Positions 35,288-44,109 of a stretch of 56,296 bases of DNA are shown one piece after another. Position 1 is the stretch's first letter, and the number at the start of each line of letters is the position of its first letter. The notes beneath the pieces are model-generated. The model did no database searches and was not told the origin of the DNA. It saw only the letters and a program-made list of their open reading frames with translations. The position numbers and the translations under genes are program-made. Origin of the DNA: Fuerstiella sp. (lineage in GTDB: Bacteria > Planctomycetota > Planctomycetia > Planctomycetales > Planctomycetaceae); the NCBI GenBank assembly GCA_022843805.1, contig JALHMY010000060.1:1-56296 (forward strand). Direction: 5' to 3'.

Positions 35288-37924
35288 ATGAGCAGGCAGA
35301 TTCTGGAATTCATCCATTCGCTCATCTTCTTACGCAATCGGCACCGGCGTCGTGCGGACTGTTGCTCGCCGCTCGTCGCAGTCGCTGGTCTGGAATGTGC
35401 TCTGGAACAGCGCCAGTTGCTGACCGCTGTGATTATGTCCGATCAGGAACAACTGCTGCTTGAGCTTGTGAATCGGGCTCGAGCTAATCCTGTGGCAGAA
35501 GCTCAGCGATTCAGCATTGGTCTGAATGACGGACTGGCTGCGGGAACCATCACAACGGACCCCAAACAGCCTCTGGCGCCCAATCAGATCCTGACCAACA
35601 TTGCGGCCGCTCATTCGCTCGATATGCTGAATCGGGATTATTTCAGCCACACAACGCTCGGCACCACCAACGGAGCGCCTGAACGGGCGGTGGCCGCCGG
35701 TTATGGCACAACGGCCGTTGGTGAAAACATTGCGTGGGGTGGAGACACGGGGCCGGTCAATCAGAATCAGCAGGTTCTGGATCGCTATGCTTCTTTGTTC
35801 CGCAGCCCCGGACATCGACAAAATACGCTGCACCCGCCGTATGAAGAGGCGGGGATGGGCATTGAATATGGCGTATTTACGGCCGATAACGTAAATTATA
35901 ATGCTGGCATGGTGACGGAGAATTTTGGCATACGACACGTGAATCCCTATATCACGGGAGTCGTCTACACGGACTCCAATAACAACAATTTCTATGACAT
36001 AGGCGAGTCGATTCGTTCGGGAAATATTACCGTAACAAACAATTCCACCGGAGCGGCTTTCACGGACAACATCGGTGTCTCGGGCAGTTATGGGATCATT
36101 GTTCCCGCTGGAACATACACTGTGGCGGCCACGTTCCGAATCGGCACCACAGATTATCGAAGCACCAGCACAGTGACTGTGGCTGCAGTGAATGTCAAAC
36201 AGGACTTCCGTTCGGGCAGCGCCACTGCGGTCAGCATCGGCCTGACTGCTCAGTCCACAACCATCAACGAATCCGGTGCCGGCAGCTCAACGACGATCAC
36301 AGTCACAAGGACCGGAGGCACTTCAGGGACGCTTGTGCTGAATCTTTCTTCATCAGATACAACAGAAGCAACCGTTCCCTCAACAGTGACTTTTCCCGAC
36401 GGTCAGTCCACGGTCACGTTTACCGTTTCCGCCGTGAACGACTCCATCATTGACGGGAACCAGCTTTCCACCATCACAATAGCGGCTCTCGGATATTCAT
36501 CGAAAACAGTGGATATTATCGTCAGTGATCGGACGGCGCCGGGCCTGCCGGCCACGCTGCTCGCCTCAGTGAATCCCAGACCACTGATCACATGGACGGG
36601 TGTCAGTAATGCGGCGACCTATGAAATCTGGATCAGCAATGATTCACTTGGAGCGGGACGGTTTCTGAACATTGGAGGGCTGACAGGTACCAGCTTTGTG
36701 CCGCTTTCGGACCTTCCGTTCGGATATTACCGAATCTGGATTCGCGGTATCACTTCCGGCAGTGTTCCCGGCAACTGGAGTTTGCCGCAGAATATGCGAG
36801 TTCTGACTCCACCTGTGGTCTCCGGACATGGAGTCGTGCAGACGTCTTCTAACTTTGTGCTGAACTGGACCAGCGTCCCGGGAGCGGTTAGTTATGATGT
36901 CTGGATTGACCGCCTTACCTCTTCCACCAGTCAGTATTTTCGCAGCACCAGCGTAACCGGCACTTCTGTCGCCTTAACCGATTTTTCAGTTGGCCGTTAC
37001 GCCGTCTGGGTGCGTGCACGAAATTCCGGCGGACATTACAGTAACTGGAGCTCGCAGATTACATTCACTGTCAGTCTGAAGCCGGAAACGATTTCCGTCA
37101 GCGGCAGCAGCCTGACAGGCATGCCGACTCTGGACTGGAATGATGTTCCAGGCGCCAGCCAGTACGATGTCTGGGTCAACAGCCTGGCGTCCGGAAACAA
37201 TCTGTATCTTCGAGACACGAACGTCTCTGAATCTGTTTTGCCTTTCCCCGAGACGCCAGCACCAGGGAGTTACCGGGTCTGGATTCGCGCAAGAGATGTC
37301 CAGGGAAGTAATTACGCATGGAGCACACCGTTTGACTTTGAGTTTAATCGAGCGTCACAGATTCGTGGTCCTGTCGGCCCCGGACAGTCAGACACTCCGC
37401 TCTTCCAGTGGACACCAGTTTCCGGTGCCGTTCGCTATGAACTCTGGACGTCGCGACTGGATGGAGGCACCGAGAGAGTGATCCATCTGGAGGATCTGAC
37501 GACGACAACTTTCGTACCGACTATTCAATTGAGTGCTGGCAGCTATCGAGTCTGGATTCGAGCGTTTGATGCGGCAGGTTCCTCGTCTGCATGGAGTGCT
37601 TCGGCTGATTTTTCTGTTGCTGGAGACGTTGATCAGTCAGAGTTGTTTAGTGATCCCGGGTTACTGCTGGCATCCATTCTGAAAGAGAACTCGCATCAGT
37701 TTCCGCCCGGTAATACGCAGCTCCTGCCGTCGCGGATGCGATTTAGAGAAGATCGTGCAACTCATGAAACTGAGGTCCGTAAAACGGAAAACCATTCTTT
37801 TAAATCGTTCGACGATTCTGATGATGAATTGCTGACTGCTATGGGTGCAGGCGATGCAGTCCCATGGCCGCACGCTGCTGATTCAGCCATTCCATTGCGT
37901 CCGGAACACGGCCGACAAATCTGA
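35288..37924 (+). CDS. Secreted CAP/SCP-domain protein with Calx-beta-like and four FN3-like repeats
   Basis: About 878 residues from ATG 35288; a TTG six bases earlier is in frame. The N-terminus has LECALEQRQLLTA, close to the LEPR-XLL motif of planctomycete surface proteins. A CAP domain (residues about 50-220) follows: LLELVNRARANPVAEAQRFS, IAAAHSLDMLNRDYFSHTT, GENIAWGGD and SPGHRQNTLHPPYEEAGMG. A SdrD-type region with YTDSNNNNFYDIGESI follows, then a Calx-beta-like domain (ITVTRTGGTSGTLVLNLSSS). Four repeats of about 95-100 residues carry WTGVSNAATYEIWIS, WTSVPGAVSYDVWID, WNDVPGASQYDVWVN and WTPVSGAVRYELWTS. The CAP function is uncertain (binding or protease-like). The 3' end overlaps the convergent release-factor-like gene by 86 bases. 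Confidence 0.92.
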   Translation: MSRQILEFIHSLIFLRNRHRRRADCCSPLVAVAGLECALEQRQLLTAVIMSDQEQLLLELVNRARANPVAEAQRFSIGLNDGLAAGTITTDPKQPLAPNQILTNIAAAHSLDMLNRDYFSHTTLGTTNGAPERAVAAGYGTTAVGENIAWGGDTGPVNQNQQVLDRYASLFRSPGHRQNTLHPPYEEAGMGIEYGVFTADNVNYNAGMVTENFGIRHVNPYITGVVYTDSNNNNFYDIGESIRSGNITVTNNSTGAAFTDNIGVSGSYGIIVPAGTYTVAATFRIGTTDYRSTSTVTVAAVNVKQDFRSGSATAVSIGLTAQSTTINESGAGSSTTITVTRTGGTSGTLVLNLSSSDTTEATVPSTVTFPDGQSTVTFTVSAVNDSIIDGNQLSTITIAALGYSSKTVDIIVSDRTAPGLPATLLASVNPRPLITWTGVSNAATYEIWISNDSLGAGRFLNIGGLTGTSFVPLSDLPFGYYRIWIRGITSGSVPGNWSLPQNMRVLTPPVVSGHGVVQTSSNFVLNWTSVPGAVSYDVWIDRLTSSTSQYFRSTSVTGTSVALTDFSVGRYAVWVRARNSGGHYSNWSSQITFTVSLKPETISVSGSSLTGMPTLDWNDVPGASQYDVWVNSLASGNNLYLRDTNVSESVLPFPETPAPGSYRVWIRARDVQGSNYAWSTPFDFEFNRASQIRGPVGPGQSDTPLFQWTPVSGAVRYELWTSRLDGGTERVIHLEDLTTTTFVPTIQLSAGSYRVWIRAFDAAGSSSAWSASADFSVAGDVDQSELFSDPGLLLASILKENSHQFPPGNTQLLPSRMRFREDRATHETEVRKTENHSFKSFDDSDDELLTAMGAGDAVPWPHAADSAIPLRPEHGRQI

Positions 37925-38372
37925 TCAGCTGCGTGGATGAGCATCCCAGTGCCGCAGCGGCTCGCGGAATGTCAAACTGTTTGGCGCTGATTGCATCGAG
38001 TGCTTCGCTGAGCATTGATGGAAAATCGGCATGCTGCTCATTGCACTGGATTTTTTGCTGACGACATCGCTGCTGCCACATCGAACTGGGATGGACCTCT
38101 GCCGACATCACACAGCGTACTCGCACGGCCAGCATCATCCGCAATCGATCAATCGCCACTCGACGATTGGCTTCCTGGCTGCGACGTTCCGCCGCAAAAC
38201 CGATAATGCCCGTTGGCTGGTGAACGATTTCAATCGCCGTTTCCACCTTGTTTCGGTGTTGTCCGCCGGGCCCGCCATGTCGCGTACGGCGAATGACACA
38301 GACCTTCAGCAGTTCTTCCACCGGTATCCGGGCCGGGTGCAGCGGCGGCATAGCGTCCGGACTGGATTCCAT
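37839..38372 (-). CDS. GGQ-motif release-factor-like protein
   Basis: About 177 residues from ATG 38372. The catalytic domain of class I release factors is present: CVIRRTRHGGPGGQHRNKVE contains GGQ and its flanking basic residues, followed by VHQPTGIIGFAAERRSQEAN. Codon-reading domains 2 and 4 are absent, as in ArfB/ICT1-type proteins that rescue stalled ribosomes. The C-terminal half is different from ArfB: it has a helical domain with MLSEALDAISAKQFDIPRAA then LGCSSTQLIRFVGRVPDAME, which might be a helix-turn-helix or tRNA/ribosome-binding piece. It is a planctomycete-type variant. Its stop lies within the CAP gene's 3' end (86-base overlap). xseA ends 37 bases upstream on the same strand. 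Confidence 0.88.
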   Translation of the reverse strand: MESSPDAMPPLHPARIPVEELLKVCVIRRTRHGGPGGQHRNKVETAIEIVHQPTGIIGFAAERRSQEANRRVAIDRLRMMLAVRVRCVMSAEVHPSSMWQQRCRQQKIQCNEQHADFPSMLSEALDAISAKQFDIPRAAAALGCSSTQLIRFVGRVPDAMEWLNQQRAAMGLHRLHP

Positions 38373-38409
38373 GTCAATGACTTTGAACTGGTCTGAAGAC
38401 AAACTCGAT

Positions 38410-39624
38410 TTACTCCCCGGATTCTTCCAGCTGAATGGCCTGAACAACACTGGTGATCTGACCATCAGAAAGGCGTGTCTGCAGAATCTGGCCTGGGACT
38501 GCCTGCCTCACAGATCGAATCAGAGCGCCGGAACTTTGCGACGTCAGACTATACCCTCGTGCCAGCACGCTGAGCGGACTGAGCGCCTGAAGTGATGCGG
38601 CGATGGATGCGATCTCCTGCCCTCGACGTTCAATCGCCAGGCGAATTCCCCGGACTGCCTTTTCGCTCAGTTCATCACAGCGCTGGCGGCGTTCGTCAAC
38701 AATGGTCAGCGGTCTTACGAAGACCGCACGGCTTGCAATGGATTCCAGCCGCAGTTTTAGTCGGTCGATGCGACCTGTCAAAATTTGCCTCATGCGAACG
38801 GATGCCTGTCGGAGCCCCGCTGTCACGTCCTGAATTGAAGGCACCACCAGTTCTGCCGCTTCGCTGGGAGTCAGAGCTCTGCGATCGGCAACAAGATCGG
38901 AAATGCTGACATCGGTTTCGTGACCAACGGCACTGACCACCGGAATTTTGCAGGCCGCGATCGCCCGAGCGACAATCTCCTCATTGAAGCACCAGAGATC
39001 TTCCAGACTGCCACCACCCCGACCCGTAATCACGACGTCCACCTCAGGAATTTTGTGAACATTTCGCAGGGCTGTGGCAATCTCCTGAGCGGCTCCCGGT
39101 CCCTGCACTCGGACCGGCACAATGACAATGCGAGATGCTGGCCATCGCCGGGTCATCACCTGAATCATATCACGTACGGCTGCGCCCGACGGGCTGGTGA
39201 TCAGAGCAATCCGTTTCGGAATCCTCGGTAACGGCCGCTTTCGCTCTGCCTCAAAAAGTCCCTGCTGAGCCAGCTTATCCCGGAGCTGCCGAAATGCCAG
39301 CTCCAGTTCACCGATGCCCTGCGGCATCAGGCGGTTAATAATGAACTGGCAGGAGCCTCTTGCCACATAGACCTGAAGTGAGCCAGTTGCCAGAACCTGC
39401 ATTCCATCCTTGGGCTGAAATTTCAGACGCTGAGCCGTCGTTCTCCAGATGACAGCCGAAATCTCGGAATTCTCGTCCTTCAGCGTCAGGTAAATGTGGC
39501 CTGTGGGTGATGGACGGCAGTTCGAAATTTCACCTTCCACGCAGCAGGGTGGCAACGCTGTCTCGACCACTTCCTTAAATGCTGTGACCAGTTCGGTCAC
39601 CGAGATAATGGGCAGATCGCTCAT
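38410..39624 (-). CDS. xseA: Exodeoxyribonuclease VII large subunit
   Basis: The product is 404 residues. The start MSDLPIISVTELVTAFKEVV is typical. The N-terminal OB fold carries VEGEISNCRPSPTGHIYLTL, then LKFQPKDGMQVLATGSLQVY. The catalytic region follows: RIALITSPSGAAVRDMIQVM, PVRVQGPGAAQEIATALRNV, VVITGRGGGSLEDLWCFNEE and VSAVGHETDVSISDLVADRR, with ALTPSEAAELVVPS closing. Exo VII degrades single-stranded DNA from both ends with a small XseB subunit. xseB, usually adjacent, is not seen here. The length is a little short in the C-terminal coiled part compared with E. coli (456 residues). The Shine-Dalgarno is weak (AAGGCG). Confidence 0.94.
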   Translation of the reverse strand: MSDLPIISVTELVTAFKEVVETALPPCCVEGEISNCRPSPTGHIYLTLKDENSEISAVIWRTTAQRLKFQPKDGMQVLATGSLQVYVARGSCQFIINRLMPQGIGELELAFRQLRDKLAQQGLFEAERKRPLPRIPKRIALITSPSGAAVRDMIQVMTRRWPASRIVIVPVRVQGPGAAQEIATALRNVHKIPEVDVVITGRGGGSLEDLWCFNEEIVARAIAACKIPVVSAVGHETDVSISDLVADRRALTPSEAAELVVPSIQDVTAGLRQASVRMRQILTGRIDRLKLRLESIASRAVFVRPLTIVDERRQRCDELSEKAVRGIRLAIERRGQEIASIAASLQALSPLSVLARGYSLTSQSSGALIRSVRQAVPGQILQTRLSDGQITSVVQAIQLEESGE

Positions 39625-39673
39625 TTCGCCTTTTTTCCCAATCGACCGTACGACTGTCACTGAAAATTGCGAG

Positions 39674-40477
39674 TCATTCAAAAATAACCGTTCCAAAGCC
39701 ATTGATCTCATGGAAACTTGGACCAACGCGAGCCCAGTCCCATCCGGTCGACTGGCCGTTGTCGTAGTCAACCCGATAGAAATTGGCTCGCCACCGGCTG
39801 CCTTTCTGCGGCGGCAGATTTCTCATGGGTTTCAGCAGCTCATACGGAATAAATACTTCTGCTGTCCAGCCGGACGCCGTCGCCATCGATTTCTGAGCAC
39901 CCCCGGTGACCGACACTTTTTTTTGAATCTTCCGGTCTCCTTCATAGTGCCACGGACGCCAGCCCATAAACTGACCATTGAGATTGGGAACCAGAATCGG
40001 AAGTTCGTATCCCAGCGGAGAAATTTCGTACTCGAAGTAGACCGGATCCTCCTCATGTGGCCAGAAGAAGCATTCGTAGACGTCTTCAGTCCAGAGGTTT
40101 GTGAAGTCTTCCGTGAGGGTGGAGGTTAGTCGCGAATCGGTGCCATCAAAGAGCACATAGATACCTTTTGCCGAATAAAGCATTTTGATGCGTGCCGTAT
40201 AATCATGATGACCACCAGGCCTTCGCTGCAGCGGTATCCATTCGGCTTTTTGCCAGGCTTTTGCGTCACCCTGTCCGGTAACATCGAAATCCTCGCACTT
40301 CAGAACGGTCATTTCCGGAACCGCTGCGGAGACGGACTTCTGCCCGGCTGCTTTTTCCTGTCCGTAGCAGCGTTCGCTGATACCCGGGAAAATCATGAAC
40401 ACGAGGGCTGTCAGAGACAGGACGTGGAACGAAAGGACGCTTTGAAGAACGCCAGTAAACCGAAACGATAGCGGCAT
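39674..40477 (-). CDS. Secreted carbohydrate-binding family 9-like protein
   Basis: About 267 residues from ATG 40477. A hydrophobic N-terminus (LQSVLSFHVLSLTALVFMIF then PGISERCYGQ) is a signal peptide. The mature protein is a CBM9/DOMON-like beta sandwich: KAWQKAEWIPLQRRPGGHHD, then IKMLYSAKGIYVLFDGTDS, LWTEDVYECFFWPHEEDPVY and FEYEISPLGYELPILV, then GWTAEVFIPYELLKP and SRWRANFYRVDYDNGQ. The ending WDWARVGPSFHEINGFGTVI is typical. It probably binds a sugar or haem-like ligand outside the cell. It follows the CDF transporter on the same strand by 106 bases and is 49 bases upstream of xseA. Confidence 0.87.
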   Translation of the reverse strand: MPLSFRFTGVLQSVLSFHVLSLTALVFMIFPGISERCYGQEKAAGQKSVSAAVPEMTVLKCEDFDVTGQGDAKAWQKAEWIPLQRRPGGHHDYTARIKMLYSAKGIYVLFDGTDSRLTSTLTEDFTNLWTEDVYECFFWPHEEDPVYFEYEISPLGYELPILVPNLNGQFMGWRPWHYEGDRKIQKKVSVTGGAQKSMATASGWTAEVFIPYELLKPMRNLPPQKGSRWRANFYRVDYDNGQSTGWDWARVGPSFHEINGFGTVIFE

Positions 40478-40583
40478 AAGGATCGCCTTCAGGTGAAAGA
40501 ACGGTTGGCTGCAGTTCTGCCTGCCGCATTGTGAAATCGGTGGGCTGTAATACAAGCAGGGGCGGCTGCGATACATACCTTTT

Positions 40584-41531
40584 TCAGCGGAAATCCTGTT
40601 TTTCATGAGGACCTGAATGTTCGTGGGGAAACGGTTCCAGATGAACCAGTACGTCTCGAAGACTGGGGAATTCGTGCAGAAGTCGGTCCTTGACCGCGTG
40701 ACCAATTCGATGGCCGCTGGCGACCGTCATTTCGGCATCGACTTCCACATGGATATCAGCAAAGTATTCGAGTCCTGATTTTCTGACCCACAGGGATTCG
40801 ACATCACAGACTCCGGCCACGCTCAGAGCGGAACTGCGAATACGTCCCACAAACTCCGGCTCGGCCTGCACATCCATCAGTTCGCTGCTGCTTTGCCAGA
40901 ACAGCTTGACTCCCGAGACGATGATCATGCCGGCGACAATCAGGGAGGCCACTCGATCCGTCCAGACATACTGAGGCCCGCCCCAGCGGATACAAAACAG
41001 TCCTACAAGTACCGCTAAAGCGCAAAGGGCGTCACTGCGATGATCCCACGCATTTGCGATGATTGCGGCTGAACCGGTACGTCGGCCAATTCGGACCTTG
41101 TACTGGTAAAGTCCTTCCTTGATAAAAACATTGGCAGCTGCGATCCAGAGAGTCCATGCGGGAGGTACTTCAGCAATTCGGAGCTGATGAGACAGGGTTT
41201 CCCATGCGATCGCCATTGCGGAAAGAATGATCAGCAACGCCACGTTGGATGCTGCAATTCCCTCTGCCCGACTGTGTCCATAGGGATGCTCATCATCCGG
41301 TGGTTTCTGCGCAACACGGAAGGCAATGAGTACGATCACCGTTGTTACAACATCCCCCATGGAGTTTACGGCATCTGCGACAAGTGCCCAGGAATTTCCG
41401 GCCATGCCGGCATACAGTTTCGCCGAGGCAAGCAGGATATTCACCACCAGTCCCAGCAACGCCGCCCGGATCACTTCGCGATACACGACATCGCGTGGCA
41501 GCTGATTGATCGTCGAACCTGGTAATGCCAT
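40584..41531 (-). CDS. Cation diffusion facilitator metal transporter
   Basis: This 315-residue protein is a CDF family member exporting divalent metals against a proton gradient. Its six TM segments begin with VIRAALLGLVVNILLASAKL. TM2 carries VADAVNSMGDVVTTVIVLI and TM5 carries IIANAWDHRSDALCALAVLV. The metal site is thus NxxxD in TM2 and DxxxD in TM5, unlike the DxxxD/HxxxD of zinc transporters such as YiiP. Replacement of His by Asp in TM5 is associated with manganese or iron specificity. The C-terminal cytoplasmic domain (VCDVESLWVRKSGLEYFADI, HVEVDAEMTVASGHRIGHAV) is intact. Its ATG overlaps the upstream kinase stop by one base (TAATG), so it is coupled to the kinase. Confidence 0.93.
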   Translation of the reverse strand: MALPGSTINQLPRDVVYREVIRAALLGLVVNILLASAKLYAGMAGNSWALVADAVNSMGDVVTTVIVLIAFRVAQKPPDDEHPYGHSRAEGIAASNVALLIILSAMAIAWETLSHQLRIAEVPPAWTLWIAAANVFIKEGLYQYKVRIGRRTGSAAIIANAWDHRSDALCALAVLVGLFCIRWGGPQYVWTDRVASLIVAGMIIVSGVKLFWQSSSELMDVQAEPEFVGRIRSSALSVAGVCDVESLWVRKSGLEYFADIHVEVDAEMTVASGHRIGHAVKDRLLHEFPSLRDVLVHLEPFPHEHSGPHEKQDFR

Positions 41532-43282
41532 TAAGAATCCACTCGTTTCACTGCAGCGACTCCCCAGCGACTTCGCTGCTGCCGATAGTACTTCAGACCG
41601 GGAATGAAAAACGTGGCCGCCGAGACAAAACCGAATAATGAAATGCTGAAGTTCGGAAGATCACTTTTCTGGATAACGGCCATCAGCAGCGAAGTCGCGA
41701 ATAACGCCGCTGCCTGTATGTAAAACGTTCCGGAAAGCATGCCAGCTTTGACAAGAAACACAATGCCGGCAATTGTTCCGAGTACCGGTGAGAATTCCAG
41801 CACGGGACGATCCAGAATGGATTCAACGGCAAAGAGCATTGAGGACGCGAGCATACTGCCAGCCCAGACGTGTGCAATCTGTCGCTCAATGGCCGTAATT
41901 GGCCCGGCACGATGCCGCAGATTCCAGAAGATGCCTGCCCACAGACCCAGCCCCACAACCCAGAGACTAACGTACGGCCAGCGTTCATCCACATTCAGCT
42001 GCTGAAACGTGTTGGTCAGCAGGCACAGCAGCAGCAGAACCAGACTGTGCCACATCCAGAGAAGCCCCCAGTTCTCCAGAATGGCGGCATGGTGAGATTC
42101 GCGAAAGACGCGTGTCATGACCTGCATGACTGTTGACTGACGCGCACTGACCGGTTCAAAATTCAGCCATGCTCGCAGATCAGCTGCCAATGCGGCGGTG
42201 GACGAATATCGAAGATCGCGTGGCTTTTGCAGGCATTTCATAACGACCATTTCGAGGTCGGAATCGACTGCCGGATTCAAGAGACGTATCGCGGGCGGAT
42301 CCTGCTCCAGCACCATCAGCAGTGTATCCAGCGGCGATGCGGCCTGAAACGGCGGGCGTCCCGTCAGCATGGCATACAGTACCGCACCCAGGCTGTAGAT
42401 ATCCGTGGCAATGTCAATAGAATCCGTCTGGCCGGCCGCCTGTTCCGGCGACATCCATGCAGGGGTTCCCAGAATCGCTCCGCTTTGCGTTAAACTGGCC
42501 TCGGCTGTAACCGATCCACCCGAGCGTAAGTTCAGGGATTCATCATCCCGGGGAACTCGTTTCGCGAGTCCAAAATCGGTGACAAACGGGGTTCCTGCCG
42601 AATTAATCAGAATGTTCGAAGGTTTCAGATCTCTGTGCAGCACTCCTGCGCGATGTGCGGCTCCGATTGCTTCCACGATCGGGAGCAGCAGCATGACAGC
42701 ATCACGAGCTGGCATGGGGCCGTTAGCAAGACGCTGAGACAGTGTCTGGCCTTCGATGAACTGCATGCTGAACCATGGCTGTCCGCCAAACTCTCCCACT
42801 TCATACACCGGTACAATATTGGGATGGCTCAGACGAGCAGCGGCGAGCGCTTCCGCACGCAGTCGGGCAAAGTCCTGGGTCGAGGCAAATGCGGCATTGG
42901 GAATCATCTTTAGCGCTACGGTTCGCTGCAGATTCTGCTGCCATGCCCGGTAGACAACCCCCATCCCGCCCCGCCCCAGTTCCTTCTGCAGCTGATAGTC
43001 ACCGATCCATGTTCCCACGGCACTGCCCGACGAAAACACTTCGGTGCCCCCGGCCGTGAGCGAGTTGCTGCCGGATATCCGACTGATCTCGGCCGACTGC
43101 AGCATCGCCACATCATTGGCGATCATGGCCGTCGCCCAGAGCTCCCGCAGCTCTTTCTCAAGGTCCGGATTCTGAAGAATGACCCGATTGAGCTCCTGAA
43201 TCGACGAGCCTCCCTGACGGTGGCTCAGCACGTCTTCCAGAATCGCAGCCAGTCGTTCATCGCGTTCGTCGGGAGTTGTCAT
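41531..43282 (-). CDS. Membrane Ser/Thr protein kinase
   Basis: This 583-residue protein has a cytoplasmic kinase domain and a membrane part. The P-loop is ELGRGGMGVVYRA at 101-113, the ATP lysine is K125 (VALKMIP), HRDLKPSN lies at 216-223, DFG at 236-238 and the SPE motif at 278-280. After the kinase, residues about 405-565 hold five hydrophobic segments (WGLLWMWHSLVLLLLCLL, YVSLWVVGLGLWAGIFW, VWAGSMLASSMLFAVESI, VLGTIAGIVFLVKAGML, ALFATSLLMAVI). A short helical N-terminal region of about 90 residues resembles the planctomycete pattern. All catalytic residues are present, so it should be active. Its stop overlaps the CDF transporter start, which suggests linked expression with metal export. 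Confidence 0.93.
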   Translation of the reverse strand: MTTPDERDERLAAILEDVLSHRQGGSSIQELNRVILQNPDLEKELRELWATAMIANDVAMLQSAEISRISGSNSLTAGGTEVFSSGSAVGTWIGDYQLQKELGRGGMGVVYRAWQQNLQRTVALKMIPNAAFASTQDFARLRAEALAAARLSHPNIVPVYEVGEFGGQPWFSMQFIEGQTLSQRLANGPMPARDAVMLLLPIVEAIGAAHRAGVLHRDLKPSNILINSAGTPFVTDFGLAKRVPRDDESLNLRSGGSVTAEASLTQSGAILGTPAWMSPEQAAGQTDSIDIATDIYSLGAVLYAMLTGRPPFQAASPLDTLLMVLEQDPPAIRLLNPAVDSDLEMVVMKCLQKPRDLRYSSTAALAADLRAWLNFEPVSARQSTVMQVMTRVFRESHHAAILENWGLLWMWHSLVLLLLCLLTNTFQQLNVDERWPYVSLWVVGLGLWAGIFWNLRHRAGPITAIERQIAHVWAGSMLASSMLFAVESILDRPVLEFSPVLGTIAGIVFLVKAGMLSGTFYIQAAALFATSLLMAVIQKSDLPNFSISLFGFVSAATFFIPGLKYYRQQRSRWGVAAVKRVDS

Positions 43283-43435
43283 TGAACCGCTGCTCAGAAC
43301 GAGGGGAAGCGACGTGTTCTGGAAAACGACGAAAGGCGAGTGCGATCGAACGGAGCCTGTTCCTGTGCAGACTCCTGGAAATTCCAGCGGTTTGCGTGCC
43401 TTATACTGCCAGTGAAATCCGGCGGCCGCGGAAAT

Positions 43436-44044
43436 TTATACAGACTGAAAACCATTCAAATACGGGACCTTAGCTGAATGAGCAGAGATCTGATCGGCCG
43501 CACTCAGCAGCCGACCCAGATAATCCCACTGACCAGTCACCAGAGCTTCACGTGCACTGTCGGGCATGCTGACGCTGACTTCCATTTTTCCTGCCCGAAG
43601 TTTCATCTGCTGCAGGTCCAGTGTCATCTGCGTGGAGGGATCGGCACTGATCAGGCTGGCAAGCTTTTCGAGGTCCGCACGGGATGCACGTACTGCGGGA
43701 ATGCCGAGTGATCCGCAGTTTCCAAAGAAAATCTCGGCAAAGGATTCTGCCACAATCGCCTTAATGCCCCATCGCATCAGCGACTGCGGAGCATGTTCAC
43801 GAGAAGACCCGCAACCGAAGTTTCTTCCGGCCAGAAGGATTCCGGCGTTCTGAAACTGAGGCTGATTGAACGGATGCGACGCATCCTGAAGGCGATCATC
43901 CTCAAATGCATGCTCACCCAGCCCATCAAACGAAACGCATCGCAGGAAGCGTGCCGGGATAATCCGATCGGTATCGATGTCGTCCAGAAGCAGAGGGATA
44001 CCACTGGCGGTGACCGTTTTGACTTCACTGATTGCCATCTTCAT
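43436..44044 (-). CDS. leuD: 3-isopropylmalate dehydratase small subunit
   Basis: This 202-residue protein is LeuD, which with LeuC interconverts 2- and 3-isopropylmalate in leucine biosynthesis. The swivel domain is complete: [20 protein letters not shown], then [20 protein letters not shown] and [20 protein letters not shown]. The GCGSSREHA segment binds substrate carboxylate. Start is ATG 44044, or ATG 44038 two codons later. It lies 65 bases after leuC on the same strand, the usual order leuC-leuD. Confidence 0.95.
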   Translation of the reverse strand: MKMAISEVKTVTASGIPLLLDDIDTDRIIPARFLRCVSFDGLGEHAFEDDRLQDASHPFNQPQFQNAGILLAGRNFGCGSSREHAPQSLMRWGIKAIVAESFAEIFFGNCGSLGIPAVRASRADLEKLASLISADPSTQMTLDLQQMKLRAGKMEVSVSMPDSAREALVTGQWDYLGRLLSAADQISAHSAKVPYLNGFQSV

Positions 44045-44109
44045 TTTCCGTCATTAATCGTGTTGTATCTTTGGACACTGACCGGTCGTTTCAGACCCCG
44101 GGGGCGAAT

